From Fasciolopsis buskii (taxonomy: Eukaryota > Platyhelminthes > Trematoda > Plagiorchiida > Fasciolidae), in contig LUCM01004309.1 in NCBI GenBank assembly GCA_008360955.1, positions 104,929-168,928 on the forward strand: a DNA stretch of 64,000 bases. Reading direction: 5' to 3'. Numbering within the stretch: the first letter of the stretch is position 1; each line of letters opens with the position of its first letter. Positions 1 to 12,613 of the stretch are shown in pieces. The position numbers were made by a program, and so were the translations under genes. The notes under the pieces are model-generated. The model made no database searches. It saw nothing but the letters and a program-made list of their open reading frames with translations, and was not told where the DNA came from.

Positions 1-37
1 CTCTGTAATTCAACCTCCTACAAGACCAATCGACGAA

Positions 38-63
38 GTCCAGTCCAGTCCAGTCCAGTCCAG
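38..63. repeat. (CCAGT)n microsatellite
   Basis: Five tandem copies of a GTCCA/CCAGT pentamer. Confidence 0.9.
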
Positions 64-2331
64 AGGATAATACTGATTTTAGTTGATACTTTTTATGTCG
101 ACCGAAAGCTGTACGTTGATTGGCAAGTCACCAGCCTGTAAGAACGGAACAACTAACATCAAGCTGAAAGTTACCGATTTGCAAGCTGTGGTCATGCTCA
201 ATAAATCAGCGGCTAAGAGAAACTAGCGGCAACATTTACGATGTGACAGTTTCCCTTGGCATTTATTGTCTATAGCAGCCTGCAGGAGTTCATTGACGGT
301 GAGTTTAGATCCCAGCGGAAGCATACGATTCAAACTTCTGAGCTGCCCACTCTACTGAAAACCTGTGAGGGGCTTTTAAACCCCTTTTATGAAGTAATCA
401 AAAGTCATGTGAACTAGAAAACGGGCTGCCTGTCTCAAAGGCCTGGAACCCCCCTTAAAGTGCATTGATGTCTTACGGAGACTCCCAGTCCTTGCCTCAA
501 GGTCGAACGCCTATTTCGATTTTAGCGCTAGGACAGCACAATACCCAAAGAAGCGCTGCTCATTACGACGGAATCTAGATGGGACGGAGGAAAGGCATAG
601 ACAATCTGGAACATGACAAACCTTACATGAATTTTCTGTTCCATTTCATTTACTCCAGCCCTGTGTGCACTGTGTGATGGATATTATTTGTCTGCTCACT
701 CGATTTACACCATAGCTGAGAAAGTGACCCACCAGTAAAAGAAAGATGAATGCAACAGTTGCTGACTAGGCCGTCAAAAGTTGATGAATCCATCACTACA
801 GGTGGGAATATGTAGACAGCAATGTTTTCTAAAGGGCCATAATATCAAATTACATTGATTAGCTAAGGGAATGGTGTAATATTTGGTGGTAAAATAAACT
901 CTACTTGAAAATTTCTGCTGGAATTGTCGTAGAAGACGACAAGGAAGGGGAATGAGTAGCTTCATCGTTCACTAAAGCAATGTTGATTTAACAAAACTTT
1001 TGGAAAAACTATCAAACATATTCCTCCGTATGATAATCATGCACGGTTACGTTAAATTGACACTCTTGCGGGTCCTTTGTTAATCCATGTTAATCTACCT
1101 ACGTCTTCAGCTTATTGTAAGATTTTCATGTGCCTTTGTGGAACTTTAAGGCCGATTTCATATCATTCTTCCAGGAATGCAGTTACCAGATCATCTTGCT
1201 GGATAATTTTCTTCTTCTATCAGGTTCCCTCGTCAATTTACCCTGTAAATTCCCTATGAGGTTTAGCTAAGAACTGTACACATTTATAAAGCTTGATGCT
1301 TCTGTTTAAAAGCCACGAGTGACATGAAGGGGATGCGCGCGCAAATGAACCTGCAAATAATTCACAAGTGTCAGCATAATATAATGATAACGGTCAGTTA
1401 TTCAGAATAATACTCTCACTATCTTCTTCAGAAAAAACATTCCAAACCACCGCAGGTTTTGTTAAAGCAAAGTAACATTCAATTTACTTCTTGTCTTTCC
1501 ACCAATATCATCATCAGTCAACCATTTGTGTCCTCGCGCCCGGTCCGTACTTCAAAGGGACGGGAGTTAGCAGGGTACTTTACGTCATGAATTGACCTTT
1601 CTGCCTCATCTTCCAACCGTATCGGCCTTGGAGAGCAGCATACGGAGAAAAACAATCTGTGGGCCTGTGCGGGACATATGTCGACCAACTCAGCCCATTC
1701 AAATTCAGCGCTTATTCGACCGACTAAGGTTTGCCACCCAGTGCATTGGACCTAACGAATCAGAGTTTCCACGAGAAATTCCCCCATCATATTAGAATCA
1801 TATCACGAAGACGCGATTACCCAGACACCGATAATCTTCGCTTATCGCCCGTCTGAAACGACCGTATTTCCGAACCGCACAGGAGTACCGATCTAATCTG
1901 AACTTTGGCCCATTTCACATTGGTCCCAATTAATCCTCATGCAAACAAGTAACCGACCAGTCCGTGTAGGACTGATCTGAAACACAGCGAAGATGCATGG
2001 AGCAATCCTAAGGTGAACCACTCGAGAAACCAGTTCTGATCCGGCTGCTGATAGAAAAGTTGTGTTCAGAGGAAAAATCGCATGTACACTATTTGGTTTT
2101 GGCTGTGCAAAACAAAATAGCAGAACATTAGTGGTATAAATGTTAAAAGTCATTCCACTTGTTGACCATATATGCATCAGTCAACACACACAGGGTGGAG
2201 TGAGAGAGCCGATTCCGTTCGTGTCCGTTTGTTGGTTCCGCTTCGAAGTGGCATTTGACTCGTGAGAGCAAAACCCAAGCACGAACTGTAGAGTTCCAAT
2301 TGTTCGTTGCCATCGTGCATTTCAGTCATCC

Positions 2332-2348
2332 TATTATTATTATTATCA

Positions 2349-2379
<31 letters not shown>

Positions 2380-2415
2380 TAATATTATTACACCTTTGCG
2401 ATTAATGTTGTATTA

Positions 2416-2489
<74 letters not shown>
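2332..2489. repeat. (TTA)n followed by (TA)n microsatellites
   Basis: Interrupted TTA repeat at 2332-2389, then about 35 TA units at 2419-2489. Open frames across it are artefacts. Confidence 0.95.
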
Positions 2490-2492
<3 letters not shown>

Positions 2493-5448
2493 GCATCCAA
2501 GTGATCACCGTAAACTGAAGGCAAGGTGAGGGAGGAAAATTCGATCACCGCGTTTTGGGAACTGCACTAGCAAAAACTCAACTAATTCCGCACAACGAGC
2601 AAGCATCGCATGCCGTTGACAAATAGACACAAGGCGTTACATCAACGCCGAACGAAGCGAAAAAATCTGGTGTGAAAAAACGAGTGTAAATGTAGGCGAA
2701 TTACGTCTACGCTCTGCGGCACCCAAAGAGAAGAATCGGAAACGAAGTAAGCTGTGATGTGTACTTTGAACCTAGATCTGTGTACTACATTTGAGCGACG
2801 AAACATTCACATTTCAGACGAAAATCCTTGACGGTGTCCAAAAATCAGGTCAGGTTGACAAATTCTTGCGGGCTTCAGATGAATGACCCGGGGCCCAACT
2901 CTGACCCACTGCAAGCCTGAGAACAATGCCGGAAACAGCCATTCACCCCCTCCTCTCAATGCGGGGACAAAACGAAAAGTCCCCAAGCGAGCGAAGGCCG
3001 ATCGAAATTAAGACCAAGGAAAGGACAATGAAGCCAAGACACTGGAACCAGTCGGCACATACGCTTTGATATGAAGTGGCCTACGTAAACTGTTCGATTG
3101 TGACAAGTAAAAGGACAGCTGTCCTTACCATCCGGAGGCCATCCGGTCGTGTTTGCTTGGTTAGGTAGGAAAGGATTGAACCAGGACCGAGGGATCTGAC
3201 GCAAGCTTCTAGAGCTAGCGACAGAGATTTTTGGATTGCACGGGAAGGAACAACTCTGTTTGACACAAAAAACCGGGGCCAACTGAGCAGATGAATGTCC
3301 ATGCAGAATCAGTACTTGACTAATCAGCAAAACGTTTGCAAATGCACAGTATATCTAATACCATTAGCTTATCTGAAACCGCCAGCTGTAATGATTTACC
3401 TAGAAGCAACTGGGACTAGAACGGGCTGTGAAAATTATCAGCCATTGCTCGATGAATCTGCAAGTATGATAGAATTGCGATAACGAATTTTCATGGTCTT
3501 CAATGAAGACTTGACCAAAGATGTAGCTCTATGACGAAGTATGATGATCGCTGGTACAACAAACGTTGCTGAACTTCTTAACAACATTCTGAATGATTGT
3601 TTCCCCGTCTCACACCTTTTAAAATCTTGTTGCAGGGATGAAAATTATCGATCTATTTTGTGCAGTTTGTTCATAATTTTGATAAGATCAACTTAATTCG
3701 ATTATTTACTTGATAGGGAGGATGAGGTTTGCTCATGTTACAAATGCATGTCACGGACGCCTATCACCTAATTGGTATCAATCAGACATTTTCCTTTCAC
3801 CTTTGCATGACTGATTTACCAACTAGCCGAGATGAGATTGTGTCAGAGCTCTATAAATTCAAGTTTGACTGAACCAATGTTGTCTTCTAATATATTCCGC
3901 AGTTTTGGCTACTCAACTAAACCCAGTTTAGATTTAGCCTGGATTCTGAATTTTAGTGTAACAAATACAGTGCACTCATTTCGGTTCACACGACTGGTAA
4001 CATCACACAAACCAATAAGTTTTGGCGAGGTAGTATGAAGCATCGCGAATGCGAAACTTCCTTTTACCTTGGTTAATTGCCGTAAAGCGGGAAGAACCGT
4101 GTGGGTTGGATTGTTACTAGTCTTCGGTCTCACGTGTGTTTGGTCAACAGACTAGACATCTCTGCACAAAGTTCATGAAATGTAACTCAGTGCTCGTTCG
4201 GGTGACTGGGCTTAAAAAAGACTTTCTGGACGCGTAGATAGGAGACCAGTTCAACAACCCATTCGGTATCGCGTGGGATGCGCAGATGGGCAAACAGACA
4301 GACACATTGATAGTTGTACGTACCAATTAAAATCAATGTAACAAAAAGACAGATGGGGAGGGCAGAGAAACAAAAAGAAATGGAAAGTTGAACACCACTA
4401 CCACGGCAATAGTGGGCGCGTAACAAATGTTTTTCGAACGCAAAATCCACGTTTCACCTGATGAACGGCCTCGATGTACGCGGTTCTGAACACATCCGAG
4501 TTGTCTAGTCTCGTCCTGAGTCAGGATTAAATTTGTCAGTTTGTTGACCTGACGACAACAGGTGTATTTAACGTTGCCATATTTAATATGCCTTGACAAC
4601 CGATTGTGGGCACTAGAAACCGAGACCCAGTACCATTTCGGTGCACCTCGGTTTTCACGCTCTGCTAAAACATTTGGAACTTTATATTTTTCTCATGAGT
4701 AATTGGTAAATCAGCCATAAAAAACTGTGGCTAATCAGTCAGTTGTGTAATTATGGGACAGAAAGCTGTCATAGTATTACACATTCTTTAGGGGAGTAAT
4801 CAATAATCCGCTTTAATCATCCTCTTTTTGTCGTAATAGGGCACAAGCTGACATAGATTCATGCATGTTGTACAACCCTGCTTCCGGTTTCTCTCTCTCC
4901 TCTACCCGCAATATCGATTTCAGTTTCTCTTGTCTTCACCTGAACTGCTTTGCCACGCACAGTGTCTGAGCGAGCGAACGAGCGAAAAGAAAAATGATTA
5001 CTAACTGGTTTTTAATTGACGCGTTTATTTTTCCTCTGCAATGTTACTGGCTGAAAAATACATGTACGGCCAAAACGCGGATTTGCGGGAAAATGCGACC
5101 ATGTGATCAGTTGTTTTCCGACAACGTCAAAGCTGGTGAAAGACTAACTTTTTTGTTTCGTCGTCTTCCTTTTCGTCTTCGATTTGGGCTCTAGTCACAT
5201 GAACGGTGCCCACGCAGCTGCCAATAAAGCCATCTACCGAGAACGATTGGGATGATAATGAGATGGAGACATGCTGTGCCGAACTTTTGCTGGTCTTCAC
5301 CGCAGGCGGTGTTTGTGCTTGGTGTTGCAGAGCAAAAGTGCCAAACACGAACAGAAAATAAACGGTCAATACACCGTGTTCAGCATGCAAACACTAGTGT
5401 GCGCGCTAAACCGATGGATTTTCCAAGTAGTGCGAATATTGGTATTAG

Positions 5449-5449
5449 C

Positions 5450-5480
<31 letters not shown>

Positions 5481-5505
5481 ATAATAATAATAATAGTAGT
5501 AGTAG
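5449..5505. repeat. (AGT)n/(AAT)n microsatellite
   Basis: AGT triplets, then AAT, then AGT again. The poly-Ser, poly-Val and poly-Leu frames over it have no other coding support. Confidence 0.95.
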
Positions 5506-6532
5506 CATTGCTGATAGTGGTGGTGGTGGTATCAATAGTAGTAATAGTTCCTCTTGCTGCTTTTTGCTGGAGTATAACTGCTGCTTTCTGGCGATTGATG
5601 CGGATTGGTTTCTATTTATCGTCCACATCACTAAGAAGATAATTCTGCTAGTAATTATCATCTTTGCTTTTCTCTTTATTGATTTTGTAACAAATGTACA
5701 ATGTTTCGAAATGTGAGCAGCGGTATTTGGGAGTTTGATGAACGGTGAAACGAGTCAAACTCGCCCGTGTCTGTTTCGTTCAAACGCGAAATCTCTGACA
5801 AGTTAATAACAGCCAGTAAGTAATAAGACTGATTGTGTATCATTTTTACGAAGGACCGCAATCTTCTGACCACTGAGTTGGCGTTCGTAAGCCAAAGATA
5901 ATTATTACGGCCAAGGCACAAACCAGAGAATAGACAGAAACTTTCACGAACGATAACAGACGAGAAGCCAAAAAAATCCAGTACCAAAATTTTTTTAATA
6001 GCAGGTTGCTCGAAAGCCCTGACGCAGTTGTTATCGCCTACTAATTCACACCTCAAAGTAATCTAACTTAGTTTGGATTTCACGGGCTCTAACAAAGTCG
6101 TTTGCCAGCCGAAGTTTCCCTCGCTCCGTTGGATTACACCAATTCCGTACACTGAAACCTGAGGTCCATATTACTGATTAGGAACAATATCGTGTCCAAG
6201 AATCAGCAATTCCGGTTGGACCGACTACCTGAGGTATAACATGGTGAATCTACAACTAGTAGCGTGGCACAATTCGATACAGCTTCACCGTAACCTGTAT
6301 GGACAACTAGCCAGTCAGAACCTTGGCTGCAGGTAATCGTAACCTTCGAACATTCCCCAAGTACCACCGGGAGGAATGTATTCCACCAATCAGAATATTT
6401 CTTGCTTTGTATATAAAGGTTTGGTTTGTGAATAAACTCGGTGTTTCCAAGTTGCCGTGATCTTCTGATTGTTTTCGTTTGCATAGCTTGTTCGCAGACA
6501 ATCCAGTGCGTATTCGCAACGTGCATCTCTGC

Positions 6533-6533
6533 G

Positions 6534-6583
<50 letters not shown>

Positions 6584-6585
6584 GG
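6533..6585. repeat. (GTT)n microsatellite
   Basis: About 17 GTT triplets. It yields poly-Gln, poly-Asn or poly-Leu frames that are not genes. Confidence 0.95.
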
Positions 6586-7379
6586 GTAAATTCGTTATAG
6601 AGTTCAAGTACAAACACAACATAAGTTTTTCGTTGATGATACGAGTCATTCGAAGAGATATGGCGGGTATGGGTAGTTAAAAAAATTTTACCCTATCTGA
6701 GTTGCAGAATAAATTATACTAACAGAATTTCCATTCTATCAGTGGAAACGAGGGAAATATTGCGTAGCAGAAGCACATAGCTAGTTAGAAGTTATCAACG
6801 GTGCATATCTGCAGTATCCCGACTGGAGATCTAACCATCCGCATGAAGGAATACGAGTATAAAATTGCGTAACATCGGACAACGTTGGTTTATATCTGTT
6901 CATTTATTAACATAACTCAACAATATCGGGTTCTTTCTGTCATGAAGTGGCTTTCTTAAGCCAAAGGTGATGTATAATCTCTCGCTAGAATCTCACTTGA
7001 ATCGTTAGAAGCGTGAATGGATGGTAAGTCCATTTAAGAATCACATGGCGATACGTGGGAGGGTTTTCGTCAGTCAGGCAAGGCTAACCTTTAGAAATGG
7101 GATACAAGGCACAAAAGTGTTGGTTTCTCTTCACAGTAGTATATTTCGCTTACGGATGGATGGTGTTCCCCCGGGGAAATTCTGTTCATTTGTCTGTGTG
7201 CGAAATATACTACTGAAGTGGTGCGCAATCAGTTCATATAATGTTCATCAACCTTGTTTAGATACACCTGGAAAACGGATTCAGCAAAGCAAAGCAGACA
7301 TTGTTGGAAATACCAAAATGTTTTGTCAGCTTGCAGAAACAGCTTAAATCCATATCCGACGCGAGTGATCGGTTTTAAC

Positions 7380-7660
7380 AAGGTTCTGCTAGCTGAGCTT
7401 GGTGTTTTGATCACAAACGTTTTATCATTAGTCGAAATGACGTTGGTAATGCTTGTGCACGGTTGCTGTCGTTCTTCTGTATTAATAAGTTTATTAGAAG
7501 CTTTCATCTTGCGCGGCTTTGAAATCCTGGACTGAATCATATGCTTTCCTTTTTCTGTTTGACATATGTTTATTTGAAATTTGACCTTAGAGGACTGAAA
7601 TTCGGCTTGAGAAATCCGACCGCCTTTAGTTGTGCGACGGTGTTCTCGTTCTCAGTTTGT
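7380..7660 (+). repeat. Solo Penelope pseudo-LTR
   Basis: No Penelope coding sequence is adjacent. It aligns end to end with the left pseudo-LTR at 38.55-38.81 kb and, at its start, with the fragment at 53.7 kb (GATCACAAACGTT, TAGTCGAAATGA). The hammerhead-like core is degraded here. Confidence 0.6.
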
Positions 7661-8081
7661 GGATATTTCGTGATTTAGCTTCACAGCTGTACTTGAGTAA
7701 ATGAAATCGAATTTGTGATTATCGATTGTTGTGAGTTCATTCAAGGGTATCACAGTTCGCTGAACTGTTTGTTCCTCATCCGACTGTACACGTCATCGAA
7801 TTCCATGTACTTATTAACTGGGTTGTCTGTATAGTAGGAAGCTTCTGAAGACGCCCTTGTATGCTTTGGTGTTACTTAAACCAGAATGTGAACACCATTC
7901 AGACTTATCTTGTACGATTGGCATTCTGTGAAAACTAATAATCTGGGTTATGACGAACACAAAGTCTTCATGCACATTGTGGGTGGTTTCGTTTAGCAAT
8001 TGAGCTTATTTTGCCTTTTGCGGCTTAATACTTTTCCAAACACCGGATCAAAGATTCTCCAATTGGTTAATTCTCACTATG

Positions 8082-8445
8082 TGTTAGCAGTAGGAGATTG
8101 AATGTTTTCATAAAATAATTCACCATGTGATATCATCGCTCAACTCACCATTAAGAAACCATGGAAGCACTGTACAGCTGTGTCATCTTTGTGCAAAATC
8201 ATGTGGTGAAGTTCACCAAACTGTTCAGAGCCCGCCCAGTAGCCTATTGGCTAAGGCACTTAGATGAGAATCGTTCGTTCCGGGTTGGCTTCCCAGTTCG
8301 GGCGTGGTGGATATGCACTGCTGAGGGTTCGTAACAAGGATGAAACAGCTGCATAGCGTTCCCATGGTTTCTCAATGGTGAGTTGAGCGATGATATCACG
8401 TGGCAAATTAGTTCACAATTCTCACTACCACTAATGGGCAAGCGA
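8082..8445. repeat. Head-to-head tRNA-SINE dimer (SINE-A), left arm shortened
   Basis: Left terminus TGTTAGCAGTAGGAGATTG, then the tail half of the minus-strand monomer up to about 8190, which joins directly to the same spacer as at 21.8 kb (ATCATGTGGTGAAGTTCACC). The plus monomer follows with A-box-like TAGCCTATTGGCTAAGG at about 8240 and a mutated B box at 8281. The tRNA-like head of the left monomer is gone. Confidence 0.75.
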
Positions 8446-11400
8446 GTAGCCAAACACGGATCTGAGCGCTCTTTGTCACGTTCGATTCCACTCATAATAC
8501 TATTATTATTATGATTATTAGCTGGTCAGTTCGTTCAGGTGGTCATGTAGATTCAAGATCTATCGTGCATTGATGTTTCCCTGGTCTGACGTTGAGCACT
8601 AAAGTTGAATATTTGTAACCTTGACGTAAATGCCAACGTAACGAGTTTCTCTTATTTCGTTTTTCTCAGCTGACCCATGCTTTGAAATTACTTGACTTTC
8701 TCAAAAGCGTAACCCACTTCAGCAAATGATGACAATTTCCTCGGCCGTCACTTACATGATTATAAGCGAATGAACTTTTTCGGGCACGATTTTTCGAGCC
8801 TAGGAAAAAAATTACATTCAAAATTTGAAAACATTTGTGCATGGTGCTGTTAAACAAGCCTAGGTCACGACATCTTTCTTCTGACCCCGTCTGATGCCCT
8901 TCCCACTATCTCATACACTTGTGTTCAGATAAAGAGTAATATGATTTAGAGATTTCAATCTCAGTGGACTTGCATTGCATAAAAGTGGCACAGACAGACA
9001 GAACATGCAGTAGCGATTCAGATTAACCGACACTGTTGTGTTTGTTAGCTCGGCGATCCGTTAGTTTTGGCAGTAAGTGCATAGCAAATGCCTATTACTA
9101 TGGGCCTTTAAAAAAACATTTCTAGGACGAAAACCCTTTTTTGTATCCCTCGAAGTGGCTAACTTTGACATAGATCTAACGAAGGAAGCCTTTTGATAAA
9201 CGGCAAATGGGGATTCCTTGTACAGACTAAATGTTGACTTTGTGTTAGTGGAGATATTCCTTGAATTCCAAGATAGACATTGAAAGAAAACCTTAACTCA
9301 TCAAAGTTATGAGGAAGATCGATCTTTCGCTTCAGCAGTTTCGTTTCTAAGATTCAAAATGTCTATTTGTTTCACCATGAAACTTTATTGACAAGAATGC
9401 GCATGAAGATCTAACATGAGGTTGAACACGTGAATTACATCGACACGCATGTCAAACTTGAATGTGAAAGGATCAAACTAGGATCTGGGTTTGGTTTTGA
9501 CATCTCATGATGGCAACTATCCACGGCTTAGTGTTGTTTATCTTCCAGTCCATCGACAGAGATTTTGTGATTACGGGCCCGGCTAAGATGGGCAAGTAAT
9601 TGTGCCGTTTTCCACTATCGACTAAGATCGAAACTTTTGGCCTCGTAAATAGGCGGAAGGTGATGATAGTCAGACAATCGCCGACCATTATTTGGCGTAG
9701 GACTTGCTGCGCCCATTGTTATAACAAAAAATCGTTTGTATCATAACGAAGGAGAAAATCAAGGAGTAAGGAAGAGGAAAGAAGAAGAAAATTTGTGTTG
9801 AGTTCTCCACCCGTAAAATCGTTCTTCTTCCCTCCACAAGCACATGCGCCAGGTGTTAACTACCAGAATCCAGTATTTCTGTCTGTGATGGGTGCGACCC
9901 GGCTGATCGAAATGAATCAAAGGATTGACTTGGAACTCCGAGTATTTGAGCAAACGATTTAACATGTAGAGTAATAGTACAATTTAAATGCCTCGTAGTC
10001 CACTGGAATCCGGTGACTGATTGCTCATTTCATACGTTCCATGGTTGGGGCGAGGCATCTGTGCGTGACGATATACTTCCTTATATTAGACGAATTTAAG
10101 ACTTACCGAAGACCATCCATATGCGAGCCCCGGACGTATGTGCCAATAGCTTCTGAAGTCGGGGCTGACGGATCTCCCTCAGTCGACAGAATAGAAAAAA
10201 TTTGGAATAACGACCAAATGCTATAAATTTATTGTATATCTGGTCGTTTTAAAGTAGCACCGATGCGACAATAAATACAAAAACATACAACCGTTGGAAA
10301 ACCATGGCGGTCCTATTGAATCGAAGGAGACTACTCTCATAGATGCGGAACAGCAAAGATATAGCGTCCGATAAAACAGACGTAACCAAACAGATGTCGC
10401 AAAGCCAAAGTCAAGTGTAAAAGCAGATCGCAGAGAATGTGAGGTCTAAAATAGCCGAAAATTGGTGTCACTGTACGTTTACGGCGATTCTGTACAGGCT
10501 AATAGCATCGTTTTCCATCCGGGTTTGTTATAAACAAATCTGGTCAGAAATCTGCACCGCATTCTTCCACTCACAGGATGGAATACTATTAAGAGTTCAT
10601 ATTAAATTTAGGGTTGATATTTATCTGTTTAGACCTGGAATACGTGAAGATGAATTGTAACTCTTCGAAGACCACATCACTAACACAAAGTCTTATTCAC
10701 TGGTTTATACGATAAATGCCACGTCTATTGCATTGAAATATCTGATGATACCAATTGGATGATTGTTCTACTGGCCGGAACTTGTAGCCAACCAAAACAC
10801 AGATTTTTAAAGATCCTCAAATTGCTTCTGTGTCCGCAGAATGTTCATTCATCCCTGACACTTGGGTCACATCTACTTCGTCTGGTATCATCTTCATGTT
10901 AGCTGTACATTTTGTGGTAATTATAAACCATTAATCGATGCAAAGGGTCGAATCTCGCAAGTATGTGCGTGTGTCCATCAATCCCTGAAGGATAAGGAAA
11001 TGCGGGTCACGTGCCTGCTTTATATCAACACCCAGTCATAAAAACAAATCGAATTTCATCTTGCATACTGCCGATTATGTGCTTATGATGGAGAGATTTA
11101 ATCCGACAATGGAATTCGAAAACAGTCATTTATCGATTTTCCGACCGTTTGGCATAGGGCGAAACCTCCATCATCGCCCTCGCATTCCCACTTGCACTCG
11201 CGTACACACTCACACACACACACACACACACACACGCGTTGGGTGCGTTTGGGGTTGGATTCATATGGGCAGCTCTGCCCACCTGTTTTACCGAATTCGA
11301 GGAAGGCCTAGTAGCCGAAAGCTTAACCAGTGTCATTTGAACAAAATTCAACGAGGCCCACCTACTATATCATAGGTCTCGTCAACCGTTTCACTTTACG

Positions 11401-12216
11401 CGTGTAAATGAAATATTGCAGAACCTTGGGAAACCAATTCACCACCCATAGAACGTCCAGAAGAGCGGTAGCCTCGACAAAAAGGGTACAAATTCGAAGT
11501 AAAAGTTCAACTTTGATTGGTAGGCTGAGGGTGATAACGATTCCAGCTGATTACTTAACGCGGTGACAGAAATTTTTTTACTTCTTACTGAATTTTCCTA
11601 TTCGAACGGTTCAATTTGCTCTACGAATACCATTTTTACGAGATAATGAGGGGGGGCAGGCTAGGCGACAACACCAAACTGAATTTTAATCACTCTCGAC
11701 GGGGACCGGAATATCGCGGAAAAAAAGTGAAATGTAACCGTAACGAAAGCTTTCCAACTTCCAAGAGTGTGGCCTCATCAACTGCGTTTGAGATTACAAG
11801 CCGCAATGATCATATCCTAAAATCTCCATGTAGCTTCCGGATGCATTTAGATGTGTTTTTCTCAACCACATTTTGGTTGGCATCGCTCCACTCTCTTTGA
11901 CAATGATAACAAGTTCAATTGCAGACACGTAGATTTGATATTTCCGATTTAGCTGTGGAACTGGGTTCTTCTAAAGTTTCCAACGGGGTTGAAATGAGGA
12001 CTGCGAGTGGACCATTACATGGTTCCGATCACTCAGAAGAGCTAAAAGATTGTTGATTACAGAGACGAGACAAATGATAGTGGAACGAACATCGTAGTCC
12101 AACGAAGCTAGAAAAACACTACGGGGCCCACTTTGATGCTGACGCTATATTTCGAATCATTTGAATGTTTTTCCGAACTATTGGTCATGCAAGGTAAACT
12201 TCCAAATTGAGATGGA
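8446..12216. other. No gene recognised
   Basis: AT-rich sequence with one (CA)n tract. No domain motif on either strand. Confidence 0.6.
11204..11235. repeat. (CA)n microsatellite
   Basis: Tandem CA dinucleotides. Confidence 0.95.
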
Positions 12217-12337
12217 AAATCATGAAAGCACCATACATCTGTTTGCTCCTTGTTAGGAATCATCAGCGGTGCATATTCATCATGCCAGAACGGGAACGCG
12301 AACCCGGAACGAACGATTCTGAGTCGAACGCCTTAGC
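12217..12337 (-). repeat. SINE-A monomer fragment
   Basis: Minus-strand single monomer with the B-box region GAACGGGAACGCGAACCC in complement. It is cut off within the A box, exactly where the inverted-repeat element at 12334 starts. Confidence 0.7.
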
Positions 12338-12613
12338 CGGGCTGACTGTCAACGGTTGATCGAGCATGGAACACGACGTGACATGGCGCTTTTACTCGTC
12401 ACTATATCCTGCATGGCCACAAACCAATTGTACACTATTTGGAAGAGTCTTAGGTCAGAACGATCTGCGTCACTGGCGAGCAAAGACATTCGGCTCTACC
12501 TTACAGAATGTTGCTACTTGTTAGTGGTGTGTAGTAGGTGATGTGATTTGACTTCTCCCTGCATGCCGTGTCGTGTTCATGTTCGATCAACCGTTGATAG
12601 TCAGCCCAGCTAA
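12334..12613. repeat. 280-bp element with 52-bp terminal inverted repeats
   Basis: Left arm 12334-12386 and right arm 12561-12613 are reverse complements with about seven differences; both read inward from TAGC-(C/T)-GGGCTGACT through CAACGGTTGATCGA to a GAACACGAC segment. The 174-bp interior has no recognisable coding potential. It looks like a MITE or foldback element. Family unknown. Confidence 0.65.

Larger units (their letters stand above)
64..7379. other. No gene recognised; microsatellites only
   Basis: Apart from the simple repeats at 2.3-2.5, 5.4 and 6.5 kb I find no exon-like block, transposon domain or RNA gene. Open frames are short or repeat-derived. Confidence 0.6.

Noticed and set aside
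2956..3330. 124-codon minus-strand open frame.
   Set aside because: No domain, splice context or conservation evidence; a second overlapping frame is open too, which suggests base composition.
5252..5716. Poly-Ser, poly-Val and poly-Leu open frames.
   Set aside because: They come from an AGT/AAT microsatellite read in several frames; no coding signal outside the repeat.
6203..6680. Poly-Gln and poly-Asn open frames.
   Set aside because: Produced by a (GTT)n microsatellite.
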